Assembly: GCA_040398465.1 (NCBI GenBank)
Contig: JBBAUA010000007.1
Span: 24,711 to 88,710 of the forward strand
Source: UBA7672 sp040398465
GTDB lineage: Bacteria; Pseudomonadota; Alphaproteobacteria; Caulobacterales; Hyphomonadaceae
Direction of reading: 5' to 3'
DNA length: 64,000 nucleotides
The notes below the pieces were generated by a model. It searched no databases. It was not told the DNA's origin and worked only from the letters and a program-made list of their open reading frames with translations. This document shows positions 26,307 to 34,008 of this stretch, in pieces (within the stretch, counting starts at the first letter, position 1; every line of letters begins with the position of its first letter). The position numbers and the translations under genes were made by a program.

Positions 26307-27890
26307 ATGACCAACAAAGTGAAAGTCCTCATCGCCGACGATCTCGCGCCAGGGGCGGCGGACATCTTCCGCAATCGCGGCATCGAGGTGGACATGAAGG
26401 TCGGCCTCAAGAAGGACGAGCTGATCAAGATCATCGGTGAGTATGACGGTCTTGCGGTTCGTTCGGCCTGCAAGCCGGACAAGGACGTGATCGCTGCGGG
26501 CACGAAGCTCAAGGTGATCGGCCGTGCTGGCATCGGCGTCGACAACGTTGATGTGAAGGCAGCGACGGCCAAGGGCGTCATCGTGATGAACACGCCGTTC
26601 GGCAACGCCATCACCACGGCGGAGCATGCGATTGCGATGATGTTCGCCGCCGCGCGCCAGATTCCGTCCGCCAGCCAGCGCACCATCGCGGGCGAATGGC
26701 CGAAGAAGGATTACATCGGCATCGAGCTGTACGCGAAAACGCTCGGCCTGATCGGCGCCGGCAATATCGGTTCGATCGTTGCGGATCGCGCGCTGGGTCT
26801 CAAGATGAAGGTGGTCGCGTATGATCCTTTCCTGACGGCGGATCGTGCGACGGCGCTGGGCGTCGAGAAGGTCGAGCTGGATGACCTGCTCGCGCGCGCG
26901 GATGTGATCACGCTGCACACGCCGCTGACCGAGCAGACGAAGAACATCCTCTCGGCCGAGAACCTCGCCAAGACGAAGAAGGGCGTAATCCTTATCAACT
27001 GCGCGCGTGGCGGCCTGGCGGACGAGGCGGCGGTGCGAGCGGGGCTCGATAACGGGCATATCGGGGCAGCAGCGTTCGACGTTTTCCTCGAAGAGCCCGC
27101 CAAGACCAACGTGCTGTTCGGCGCGCCGAACTTCGTGGCGACGCCGCACCTTGGCGCGTCCACCGTCGAGGCGCAGGACAATGTGGCGTTCCAGGTCGCC
27201 GAGCAGATGGCCGACTATCTCCTGACGGGAGCGGTTACCAACGCGCTCAACACGCCGTCGGTGACGGCGGAAGAGGCGCCAAAGCTGAAGCCGTTCGTGG
27301 CGCTGGCCGAGAAGCTGGGGCAATTTGCCGGTCAAGTTTCTGACGGCGGCGTGTCGGAAGTCGAGATCGAGTATGAGGGCGCGGTTGCCGCCTTCAATCG
27401 CAAGCCGCTGACGTCGGCGGCGCTTGCGGGCATGCTGCGGCCGTTCCTGGCCGAAGTGAACATGGTGTCGGCGCCTGCTATCCTGCAGGAGCGCGGCGGC
27501 AGCCTGAAGGAATCGATCAACGATGCGAGCCCGATCTATGACTCGCTGATCCGCATCAAGGTGAAGGTCGAGGGCAAGTGGCGTTCGGTCGGCGGCGCGA
27601 TCGTGGGCGGCAAGCCGCGCATCGTGGAAGTGAAGGGCATGGCGCTCGAGGCGGACTTCCAGCCCTACATGCTGTTCGTCAACAACTCGGACAAGCCGGG
27701 CTTCATCGGCGCAATGGCGGGACTGCTGGGAGAGGCGAAGGTCAATATCGCGACGTTCAACCTTGGCCGTGAAGCGGCGGGCGGCGATGCGATCGCGATC
27801 GTCGGCGTGGACCAGGACGTGCCGCCGGCGACGCTGGAGGCGATCGAGAAGCTGCCGCAGGTGCGGTATGTGAAGGTGCTGAAGTTCTAG
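26307..27890 (+). CDS. serA: D-3-phosphoglycerate dehydrogenase
   Basis: 527 residues, the long form with intervening and ACT domains. It oxidises 3-phosphoglycerate to 3-phosphohydroxypyruvate, the first committed step of serine synthesis. The NAD loop is LIGAGNIGSIVADRA; catalytic residues are in NCARGGLADE (Arg), FDVFLEEP (Glu) and TPHLGAST (His). The last 80 residues form an ACT domain (MLFVNNSDKPGFIGAMAGLLGEAK) that usually senses serine. An AGGAGA lies just before the ATG. It is the last gene of the serine block. Confidence 0.96.
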   Translation: MTNKVKVLIADDLAPGAADIFRNRGIEVDMKVGLKKDELIKIIGEYDGLAVRSACKPDKDVIAAGTKLKVIGRAGIGVDNVDVKAATAKGVIVMNTPFGNAITTAEHAIAMMFAAARQIPSASQRTIAGEWPKKDYIGIELYAKTLGLIGAGNIGSIVADRALGLKMKVVAYDPFLTADRATALGVEKVELDDLLARADVITLHTPLTEQTKNILSAENLAKTKKGVILINCARGGLADEAAVRAGLDNGHIGAAAFDVFLEEPAKTNVLFGAPNFVATPHLGASTVEAQDNVAFQVAEQMADYLLTGAVTNALNTPSVTAEEAPKLKPFVALAEKLGQFAGQVSDGGVSEVEIEYEGAVAAFNRKPLTSAALAGMLRPFLAEVNMVSAPAILQERGGSLKESINDASPIYDSLIRIKVKVEGKWRSVGGAIVGGKPRIVEVKGMALEADFQPYMLFVNNSDKPGFIGAMAGLLGEAKVNIATFNLGREAAGGDAIAIVGVDQDVPPATLEAIEKLPQVRYVKVLKF

Positions 27891-27938
27891 TCGCCAGACA
27901 AGCTGGACACGGGGCGGAGGCCCGCTACCCTCCGCCCC

Positions 27939-28652
27939 ATGAACCGTCGAGCCTTCATCGCTGCACTCGCCGCATCGTCCGCGGGTTCCGCCCTGGCGCA
28001 GACCGCGCCGTCGGCTGCTGCGCCACTGGTCTACTACGCCGGGCAGGCAGGACGGCTGACCAGCGACCGGTCGAGCCAGGGCGGCAATCCGTTTGCGAGC
28101 GCGCTCTGTGAGGTGATTGCCCAGCGTCCGTTGACGCTGGAGACGTTCACGCGGCGGATGGCGGAGGCGAACCAGATCCATTCGCGCGGCTGGCAGATGT
28201 TGGACTATCCGCGTGTGTTGCCCGAGCCGAAGCGCCGGCTGGACAAGGGCGAGACGCGTGTGGCGCTCGTGCTGGTGAACGCAGACTATTCGAAGTCCGA
28301 CGCGTATTCGCTGCCGGGTGCGGCGCATGATGCGAAGCGTGTTCCTGCGGCGCTGAACGAAGCGGGCTACCAGACCATGCTTGTGCTGGACGCAAATGCG
28401 GAAGAGGCGCGCGCGGCGCTGGCGGAGTTTGCGCTGGCCTCAGAGGGCGCCGACAACGCGATCATCTATATCGGCGGTCATGGCGCGCAGCACCAGCGCA
28501 GCGTCTACTGGATGATGGGTGACTTTCCGGCGCAGGACGCGAAATGGTTGCCGACGCATGCGATTCCGGTGAGCGAGATTGCCAAGGCGGGCCGGGCGCG
28601 GTCGCTCAATCTCGTGCTCTACGCTAGCTGCAGGGACGACCCTTTTCGATGA
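27939..28652 (+). CDS. Exported caspase-like (metacaspase) protein with p10-like segment before p20
   Basis: 237 residues. A twin-arginine-like signal (MNRRAFIAALAASSAGSALA) is followed by a segment (about 29-92: LVYYAGQAGRLTSDR, NPFASALCEVI) that resembles the p10 part normally found after the catalytic domain. The p20 core then runs from about 106: RVALVLVNADY, the His box IIYIGGHGAQH with His181, and LNLVLYASCRDDPF with Cys231 six residues before the end. In ordinary bacterial caspases that Cys motif lies mid-protein and p10 follows. The His/Cys dyad is intact. The next gene overlaps it by ATGA. Fold is confident; permutation is inference from motif order. Confidence 0.75.
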   Translation: MNRRAFIAALAASSAGSALAQTAPSAAAPLVYYAGQAGRLTSDRSSQGGNPFASALCEVIAQRPLTLETFTRRMAEANQIHSRGWQMLDYPRVLPEPKRRLDKGETRVALVLVNADYSKSDAYSLPGAAHDAKRVPAALNEAGYQTMLVLDANAEEARAALAEFALASEGADNAIIYIGGHGAQHQRSVYWMMGDFPAQDAKWLPTHAIPVSEIAKAGRARSLNLVLYASCRDDPFR

Positions 28653-29005
28653 TCAGCCCCGATGATGCGCAGACCTTCGCCCGCGAATGGGTGAAGGCGT
28701 GGAACGATCATGATCTCGAGGCGATCCTCGCCCACTATGCGGACGACGTGGTCTTTCACTCGCCGCGCATCCGCATCGTCACGGGCCGGGACGTCGATGC
28801 CCTTAACGGAAGGGCCGCGCTGCGGGATTACTGGGGCAGGGCCCTCGATCTCGCGCGCGACCTCTATTTCGAGGTGGATCAGGTCTTCACCAGCTCCGAT
28901 GCACTGACCATCCTCTACACCAACCACCGCCAGCAACAGGTCACGGAGACTTTCGTGCTGGGGGCGGATGGCAAGGTGGTCAGGTCTGTCGCTGCCTACG
29001 CGTGA
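28649..29005 (+). CDS. NTF2-like (SnoaL-type) protein
   Basis: 118 residues. The opening ARE WVKAWNDHDLEAILAHYADDVVF-type helix and strand pattern, with the later GRAALRDYWGRAL and TETFVLGADGKVVRS, is the NTF2-like cone fold used by SnoaL cyclases and small-molecule-binding proteins. The ATG overlaps the caspase-like stop by four bases, so translation is coupled. No specific reaction is evident. Its 3' end overlaps the convergent gene by 10 bases. Confidence 0.78.
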   Translation: MISPDDAQTFAREWVKAWNDHDLEAILAHYADDVVFHSPRIRIVTGRDVDALNGRAALRDYWGRALDLARDLYFEVDQVFTSSDALTILYTNHRQQQVTETFVLGADGKVVRSVAAYA

Positions 29006-29790
29006 CCGACAACAGTCGTGGTTTCCGCGGGAGCATTCGCGCGCATCTTGGATGCGTAGATCGCCGACTCCATCGCGATGGTCAGGCACTGCGCCGGCGG
29101 CAGGATGCGCGAGGCGCTGAGCAGCATGTTGGCGGCGGCCTGCGCCGTGATGGCGACCCATGACTTGCGGTTGGCAATGCCGCCCGCCGTGCTGATGGCG
29201 GGGCTGATCTCGCCGGCGAGGGCGGCGAAGGCGACGGGTCCGACCAGTTTCAGGAGGTCGCGCGTGGACGCCACCGGCTGAAGCTTGTCCTCGACGGAGG
29301 GGCGGCCCTCCTTCGGCGTGTTGAACGAGTCGCTGACATGGCGGAACATCGCCGGCACGTTGGGCAGGTCCTTGCGATCGAGACCTTTGGTCAGCGCGGC
29401 CGAAACCATCATGTTCCAGACGCGCGAACGTGCGAGCAGGGGATCGCTGACGCTGTAGAGCATCTCGTTGAGCGCATCGCCATAGAGGAAGATGCGGCCG
29501 TCGGCCTTGAGGGTGACTTCCGAGAGTTTCTTTTCGGCGGTTGCCTTCTCCATCTTCTCGACGTCGGAAAGAAGCGAGACCTGGGCTGCGACGCCTGCGA
29601 CGGCGCCGATGGCGGCCATCACCGTCGGCGCATGCAGCTTGCCCTCAAGTGCGATGCGCGGAGGCAGATTGCGGATCAGGTTGCCGAAGGCGTAGTTGCA
29701 CGCCGTCTCGTCGGCTTGCCCGGCCCAGGGGAAGGGGTTGCCGGTGTTTGCGTTCGGCGCCTGCTTTTCGAGTGTGGTTGTTCCGTTCAT
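28996..29790 (-). CDS. Protein of unknown function
   Basis: 264 residues, no signal peptide. The sequence is Ala-rich and helical by eye, with two weakly hydrophobic stretches (VMAAIGAVAGVAAQVSLL near residue 57 and LVGPVAFAALAGEI near 191) that could be buried helices rather than membrane spans. No family or catalytic motif is recognised. The start MNGTTTLEK (ATG 29788-29790) is chosen over one 11 codons upstream. It is divergent from the TipA-type regulator and could be its target; that is inference from position. Confidence 0.65.
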   Translation of the reverse strand: MNGTTTLEKQAPNANTGNPFPWAGQADETACNYAFGNLIRNLPPRIALEGKLHAPTVMAAIGAVAGVAAQVSLLSDVEKMEKATAEKKLSEVTLKADGRIFLYGDALNEMLYSVSDPLLARSRVWNMMVSAALTKGLDRKDLPNVPAMFRHVSDSFNTPKEGRPSVEDKLQPVASTRDLLKLVGPVAFAALAGEISPAISTAGGIANRKSWVAITAQAAANMLLSASRILPPAQCLTIAMESAIYASKMRANAPAETTTVVGHA

Positions 29791-29874
29791 GTGCAGTCTC
29801 CCAGAAGCGTTTGGGCTGTCCAAGCAACTATCGGACCGCGCGAAGATTAACCATCGGCGCTCTGCAAAAAGTCA

Positions 29875-29905
29875 TTGACCCTCACGCCTCGTGAGGCCGC
29901 AGAAC
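29875..29905 (+). promoter_or_regulatory. TipA-type MerR operator/promoter
   Basis: TTGACC (29875-29880) is followed by the inverted repeat CCTCAC-N5-GTGAGG (29880-29896), and a -10 with the 19-base spacing used by MerR regulators would fall at 29900-29905 (CAGAAC, weak). The layout closely resembles the Streptomyces tipA promoter as remembered. Transcription would begin about at the regulator's ATG (29912). Confidence 0.6.
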
Positions 29906-29911
29906 AGCGTC

Positions 29912-30688
29912 ATGAAGGATCTGACCGTCAAGCAAGTTGCTGCGATTTCGGGCGTAACGGTGCGCACGCTGCACCATTATGACGAGATCGGCCTGCTCGC
30001 ACCGGCCCATATCGGGGCGAATGGTTATCGCTACTACGGCCGCGCTGAAATGCTCCGGCTGCAGCGGATCCTTTTCCATCGCGAACTGGGCGCGCCGCTT
30101 GGTGAAATCGCGGCGCTGCTGAACCTCGAGGGCGAGGATCAGGTCGGCGTCCTGATGCGCCATCGGGAAAAGCTGGAGGCGGAGCGGGAACGCTATCGCG
30201 TCCTCATCGAAACCATTGACCGCACGGTCGCAGCCATGAACGGCGAGGCGAATATGTCCAATGCAGATCTCTACAAGGGTTTCTCTGCCGAGAAGCAGGC
30301 CGCGTACGCAGCCTGGCTGGTCGAGCGCTATGGCGATCCGATGAAGGACGACAACGCGCGCTCGCGCAAGGCGCCGGCGGGCATGTCAGAGGCCGAACAG
30401 GGCGCGGCGATGGATGAGTTGAAGGACATCGAGACTGCGCTTGCAGAGGGCATGACGCGTGGCATCGCGCCAGACTCGGAGCCGGTGGACGGCATGATCA
30501 CGCGACACCGCGCGTGGGTGGCGGTTGCCTGGGGCAAGCCGTGCTCGCCGCAGGCCTATGCGGGGCTGGCCGATCTTTATCTCTCACATCCGGATTTCGT
30601 GAATCGCTACGAGACGATTGCACCCGGATTTGCGGTATGGCTGACGGACGCGATGAAGGCGCATGCAGCGCGCGCGGCGCAGGTCTAG
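29912..30688 (+). CDS. MerR-family regulator with TipAS effector domain
   Basis: 258 residues. The N-terminal winged helix reads LTVKQVAAISGVTVRTLHHY and YDEIGLLAPAHIG, followed by a coiled dimerisation helix and, from about residue 115, a TipAS domain (LYKGFSAEKQAAYAAWLVERYGD...). TipAS domains bind thiopeptide-like or other drugs and switch on efflux or self-synthesis. The GTG at 29891 falls inside the operator, so ATG 29912 is preferred. Its last 4 bases overlap the convergent thymidine kinase. Confidence 0.88.
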   Translation: MKDLTVKQVAAISGVTVRTLHHYDEIGLLAPAHIGANGYRYYGRAEMLRLQRILFHRELGAPLGEIAALLNLEGEDQVGVLMRHREKLEAERERYRVLIETIDRTVAAMNGEANMSNADLYKGFSAEKQAAYAAWLVERYGDPMKDDNARSRKAPAGMSEAEQGAAMDELKDIETALAEGMTRGIAPDSEPVDGMITRHRAWVAVAWGKPCSPQAYAGLADLYLSHPDFVNRYETIAPGFAVWLTDAMKAHAARAAQV

Positions 30689-31377
30689 CGTGCGGCGCGA
30701 CGGGTTTGCGCAGGCGAACGCCGGGCCGGCTTGGCTTTCTTCGCGGCCGCCTTCTTGCGCACCGGCGCGGCGGGCTTTGCCTTGAGCGTGGATACCACGG
30801 GCCAGCGGCCTGTCTCTTCTTCCCAATGCGCGCGGCAGAGGGAGACGTACATCGACTTCTCGATGCCGACCTGGTCGCCGCTTGTGACCGCGCGGCCGTC
30901 GGCTGTGCGGCGGACGACCATGGTGGCCTTGCTGCCGCAATGGCAGATGGTGCGGATCTCGCGGAGATTGTCGGCGATGGCGAGGAGTTCAGCCGAGCCG
31001 GGGAAAAGCTCGCCGCGGAAATCGGTGCGCAGGCCGTAGCACAGAACCGGAATGCCGAGACGGTCTGCGACGCGTGCGAGTTGCCAGACCTGCGGTTTCG
31101 TCAGGAATTGCGCTTCGTCGACGAAGACGCAGTCGATCTTCTTCTTGCGGTGTTCGCGATTGATCCAGGCGTGCAGGTCGTCAGCTTCGCCATAGAGCAG
31201 CGCATCGGCGCTGATGCCGATGCGCGAGGTGATGTGGCCTTCCTCGGTCTCGGCATAGAGCGCCGAAGTGAAGAGCAACGAACGCATGCCGCGCTCTTCG
31301 TAATTGTAGGACGCCTGCAGCAGCACGGTGGACTTGCCGGCGTTCATGGCGGCGTAGGAAAAATACAGTTTCGACAT
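30685..31377 (-). CDS. tdk: Thymidine kinase, type II
   Basis: 230 residues. Walker A is AAMNAGKSTVLLQ, Walker B is CVFVDEAQFLT, and the lasso/zinc region has ICHCGSKATMVVR. It phosphorylates thymidine for DNA precursor salvage. About 30 residues beyond the usual end form a Lys/Ala/Pro-rich tail (KAKPAAPVRKKAAAKKAK), which is rare and probably disordered and nucleic-acid-sticky. One Cys pair of the usual zinc site may be incomplete: CHC and SLCRAHW supply the ligands seen. Confidence 0.93.
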   Translation of the reverse strand: MSKLYFSYAAMNAGKSTVLLQASYNYEERGMRSLLFTSALYAETEEGHITSRIGISADALLYGEADDLHAWINREHRKKKIDCVFVDEAQFLTKPQVWQLARVADRLGIPVLCYGLRTDFRGELFPGSAELLAIADNLREIRTICHCGSKATMVVRRTADGRAVTSGDQVGIEKSMYVSLCRAHWEEETGRWPVVSTLKAKPAAPVRKKAAAKKAKPARRSPAQTRRAAR

Positions 31378-31490
31378 GGCCGCTCTCCGGACGCTGCAAG
31401 TCTGCAGCGGTCAGGCCAGGAGGCCAAGCAAGAGCCGGCGCAACCCTGACGGTTTCTGGGGATGAGCGAACGCCGGCCTGTGCGGCGATC

Positions 31491-31985
31491 CTATTGCGGC
31501 AGGCCGGCCGCGACGAACTTCGCCAGGTCGTCGAGCTGATCGGCGGAGAGGGCCGCGGCCATCGGGGGCATCTTCTCGCCGGGGCTGACCATGCCCTTCA
31601 CGATCTTTTCCTTCACGGCGTCGTAGTCGAGGCCTGCGGTGAGGGCGACGCCCATCTGCGTGCCCTGACCCGTGGGGCCATGGCACATCGCGCACGAGCC
31701 CGCGCCGGCATAGACGGCGCGTCCGTTGGCGAGCTCTTCGGTGGTCGGTCCGGCCGATGCTGCGGGGATGGCTGGCGCGACCGCGGCCGCGGGCGCAGCT
31801 GCGTCGGCAGGCGCGGTGGAGAGGCTGTCGGTGGTGTTCTCGGCGGCGGGGCCGCTGGGGCCGACGGGCTCTTCGGCGATCGGCGCGGGCGGCGGCGTGG
31901 CGGGCGCGGGTTCTTCGGCCGCGGGCGTGCAGGCCGCGATGAGGGCGAGTGTCGAGAGTGTCAGAGTTGCAAGACGAAAGTTCAC
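31491..31985 (-). CDS. Lipoprotein cytochrome c, single haem
   Basis: 164 residues from a GTG start with AGGGGG upstream. The signal ends in a lipobox (LIAAC), followed by an Ala/Pro/Glu-rich linker of about 65 residues and one class I cytochrome c domain with the haem motif CAMCH (GAGSCAMCHGPTGQG) and the distal Met in EKMPPMAA. It is a membrane-tethered electron carrier of the c5/cbb3-accessory kind. No oxidase genes are adjacent. Confidence 0.88.
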   Translation of the reverse strand: MNFRLATLTLSTLALIAACTPAAEEPAPATPPPAPIAEEPVGPSGPAAENTTDSLSTAPADAAAPAAAVAPAIPAASAGPTTEELANGRAVYAGAGSCAMCHGPTGQGTQMGVALTAGLDYDAVKEKIVKGMVSPGEKMPPMAAALSADQLDDLAKFVAAGLPQ

Positions 31986-32103
31986 GCGAAGCCCCCTTTG
32001 AGTACGCCTGTCCCGGATCCGTGCGGCATAGCCGGATATCCCGGCCCCTTCTGTCTGCCGAATGAACTGATCGCAACCCCCGTTCCGCCCCCGGGGGCTT
32101 TGT

Positions 32104-32673
32104 TCACGCAGGTGTGGGCGCGTGGCCGGCAGCGGCAACGCCCGGGAAGATGTGCACGCCCTGGCGGTTGGCGCGCTTGATGAGTTCCGCAAGGGTGATC
32201 TGACCGAAAGCGCCCTTCCAGCCCTTGCCGTGGAACGCGCTCACGGGTGTTGCGGCGCGCAGGTCGCTGAGGGGCGTCACGTCCTCGACCAGCAGGAGGC
32301 GCGGGCCTGGCTCGTGGCAGGCCAGAACAAGCGATGACAGGGCCATCGGATCGAAGGCGGCGACCAGGATGGTCTCGCCGCGCCATTCGTGGAGCAGGGC
32401 GGCGAGGCCGTGGCTGTCGGCGAGGGAGCGGGTGTCGTGGAAGAAGACCGGCTCCGACATCAGCGGGTTGAGCCCGGTGGCGGCGCCGGTGTTGCGCGTG
32501 CGGATCAGCGGCTGGTGCGTGCGGCGGCGCGTGTGTGCAATCGTCCAGCCGAGGCGGCGGCCAAGCGTGAGCAGCTGGCGGGCGGCGCTGCCCGCTTTTG
32601 CATCAGGCGCGCGGTCGGGCACGGCGTCCGCCTGCAGGTCGACGCAGATGAGGCGACAGGTCGAGTTGTCCAT
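32104..32673 (-). CDS. Isochorismatase-fold protein, catalytic residues apparently lost
   Basis: 189 residues. The fold is suggested by LICVDLQADAVPD at the N-terminus (Asp position kept), the central WTIAHTRRR strand and LLLVEDVTPLSD near the end. At the places of the catalytic Lys and Cys the sequence reads FFHDTRSL and AAFDPMALSS, so both residues seem absent. It may be a non-catalytic member. It starts about 57 bases after the GNAT gene's stop and may be co-transcribed with it. Confidence 0.6.
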   Translation of the reverse strand: MDNSTCRLICVDLQADAVPDRAPDAKAGSAARQLLTLGRRLGWTIAHTRRRTHQPLIRTRNTGAATGLNPLMSEPVFFHDTRSLADSHGLAALLHEWRGETILVAAFDPMALSSLVLACHEPGPRLLLVEDVTPLSDLRAATPVSAFHGKGWKGAFGQITLAELIKRANRQGVHIFPGVAAAGHAPTPA

Positions 32674-32729
32674 GGGGAGACCCTGGAGCTGGAAGGCTAA
32701 GCTGGAAGACGTCGGTCGGGAGGCGGCGG

Positions 32730-33311
32730 TTATGCCACCGCAGGGCGGGCGGCCGACCGGTCGAGGACACTTTCCTCGTCCCACTCACCCTCGGGGCGCA
32801 TCACGACATAAGGGTCGCTGTCCATCGTAACGGCGTCATTGCGCGCCGCGAGTTCGCGATAGCATTCGACGTAGTCGTAGTCCGAGAAGCGGAAGCCCTC
32901 GCGGCCCTCGCGCGGGTGGAAGCCGAGCTGCTTCCAGAATGGCACGAGGCGCTTCTGGATGTAGCCGAGCACATGGCGGTAGCCCTTGCGTCCGATCATG
33001 TCGACCGCCGTCGCGATCATCAGCTTCACGAGTGCGCCGCCGCGCACATGCTTCATCACGCACACGCGCTCGATCTTGGCGAACGATGCGAACCAGCGGA
33101 TGCGAAGTGTCGCGACCGGCTCGTTGCGGAGGTACGCAATAAGGTGGGAGGAGGAGAGGTCGTTGTTGTCGAACTCCTCGTCATAGGGGCAGTCCTGTTC
33201 GGCGAGGAACACGGACGCCCGGATCGCGACGACTTTCATGAAGTCGTTGAGATCGCGCACCATCTCGATGCGCAGGTCATTGTTTGCGTGATTTGCTTGG
33301 ACCGACATCAT
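32730..33311 (-). CDS. GNAT-family acetyltransferase
   Basis: 193 residues. The N-terminal part (VAIRASVFLAEQDCPYDEEFDNND) and the acetyl-CoA region KHVRGGALVKLMIATAVD with LVPFWKQLGFHPR fit the GNAT fold. The target is unknown. Its ATG overlaps the TGA of the upstream gene (ATGA), with GGAG eight bases before. The final 30 residues (EWDEESVLDRSAARPAVA) are an unusual acidic then basic tail. The pair is divergent from a LysR regulator. Confidence 0.8.
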   Translation of the reverse strand: MMSVQANHANNDLRIEMVRDLNDFMKVVAIRASVFLAEQDCPYDEEFDNNDLSSSHLIAYLRNEPVATLRIRWFASFAKIERVCVMKHVRGGALVKLMIATAVDMIGRKGYRHVLGYIQKRLVPFWKQLGFHPREGREGFRFSDYDYVECYRELAARNDAVTMDSDPYVVMRPEGEWDEESVLDRSAARPAVA

Positions 33312-33907
33312 GCCGCCATCTCCATGACCGAGGCGCAGCGCCAGAAAAGGTGGGGGGTATTGTCGAACGGGAAGAAGCCGAGATGGCGCATGATGCGCGC
33401 GCCGGCTTCAGTGGAGTCCCGGCCGAAGAAGGGCAGGTCCGGGAAGTAGCGGTCGATCAGTGTACGCAGGCCAAGCACCAGCGCGCCGCGGCTGACCTGA
33501 TCCTTTCCGGCGTAGCACCAGCAGTAGAAGCCAGCGAGCGGCTCGCCCATGCGGGCGACCCATTTTTGATCGATGTTAGCCGCGTCGAACGTGTTGTCGA
33601 CGAGGGCTGCGACGCCTGCAGCGGTGAGCGCGAGCGGAGCAAGGAAGCCTGTGACCTCTCCGCGGCGGCGGATCACCCAGATCGATGCGCCGGTCAGTGC
33701 ATCGACACGCTTGATCTCGTCGAGCGAGGCGAGGCCCGGCCCGAGTTCCTGCGTTGCGAGTGCGTGCACGTCGGCGAAATCCTGGTCGCTCGCTGCATGC
33801 TCGAGCCGCACTGCCGCCATCATCGCTTCGGATGCGCCGTGCATGTATTTTGTATGCAGACGTTCGCCTCCCAGCGAACGTAAAAGCGATGTCGCGCTGT
33901 CCCCCAT
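33308..33907 (-). CDS. Conserved protein, distant GNAT-like
   Basis: 199 residues. The C-terminal half (STEAGARIMRHLGFFPF after a strand-helix pattern) resembles the GNAT closing region, but no clear acetyl-CoA loop is found, so the fold is tentative. The start MGDSATSLLRSLGG is chosen because it gives a compact protein. It is the first gene of a two-gene unit with the GNAT gene and faces the LysR regulator across 101 bases. It could work together with its partner on one substrate. Confidence 0.65.
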   Translation of the reverse strand: MGDSATSLLRSLGGERLHTKYMHGASEAMMAAVRLEHAASDQDFADVHALATQELGPGLASLDEIKRVDALTGASIWVIRRRGEVTGFLAPLALTAAGVAALVDNTFDAANIDQKWVARMGEPLAGFYCWCYAGKDQVSRGALVLGLRTLIDRYFPDLPFFGRDSTEAGARIMRHLGFFPFDNTPHLFWRCASVMEMAA

Positions 33908-34008
33908 CACCACCCCCCTCACACCCCGACCGTTCTGGCCGTTAATCACTTGCTAACCATTCAACACAAACTGGAGCCTTGCGCCATTGCGTTTCAGGCA
34001 GAGCGGGT

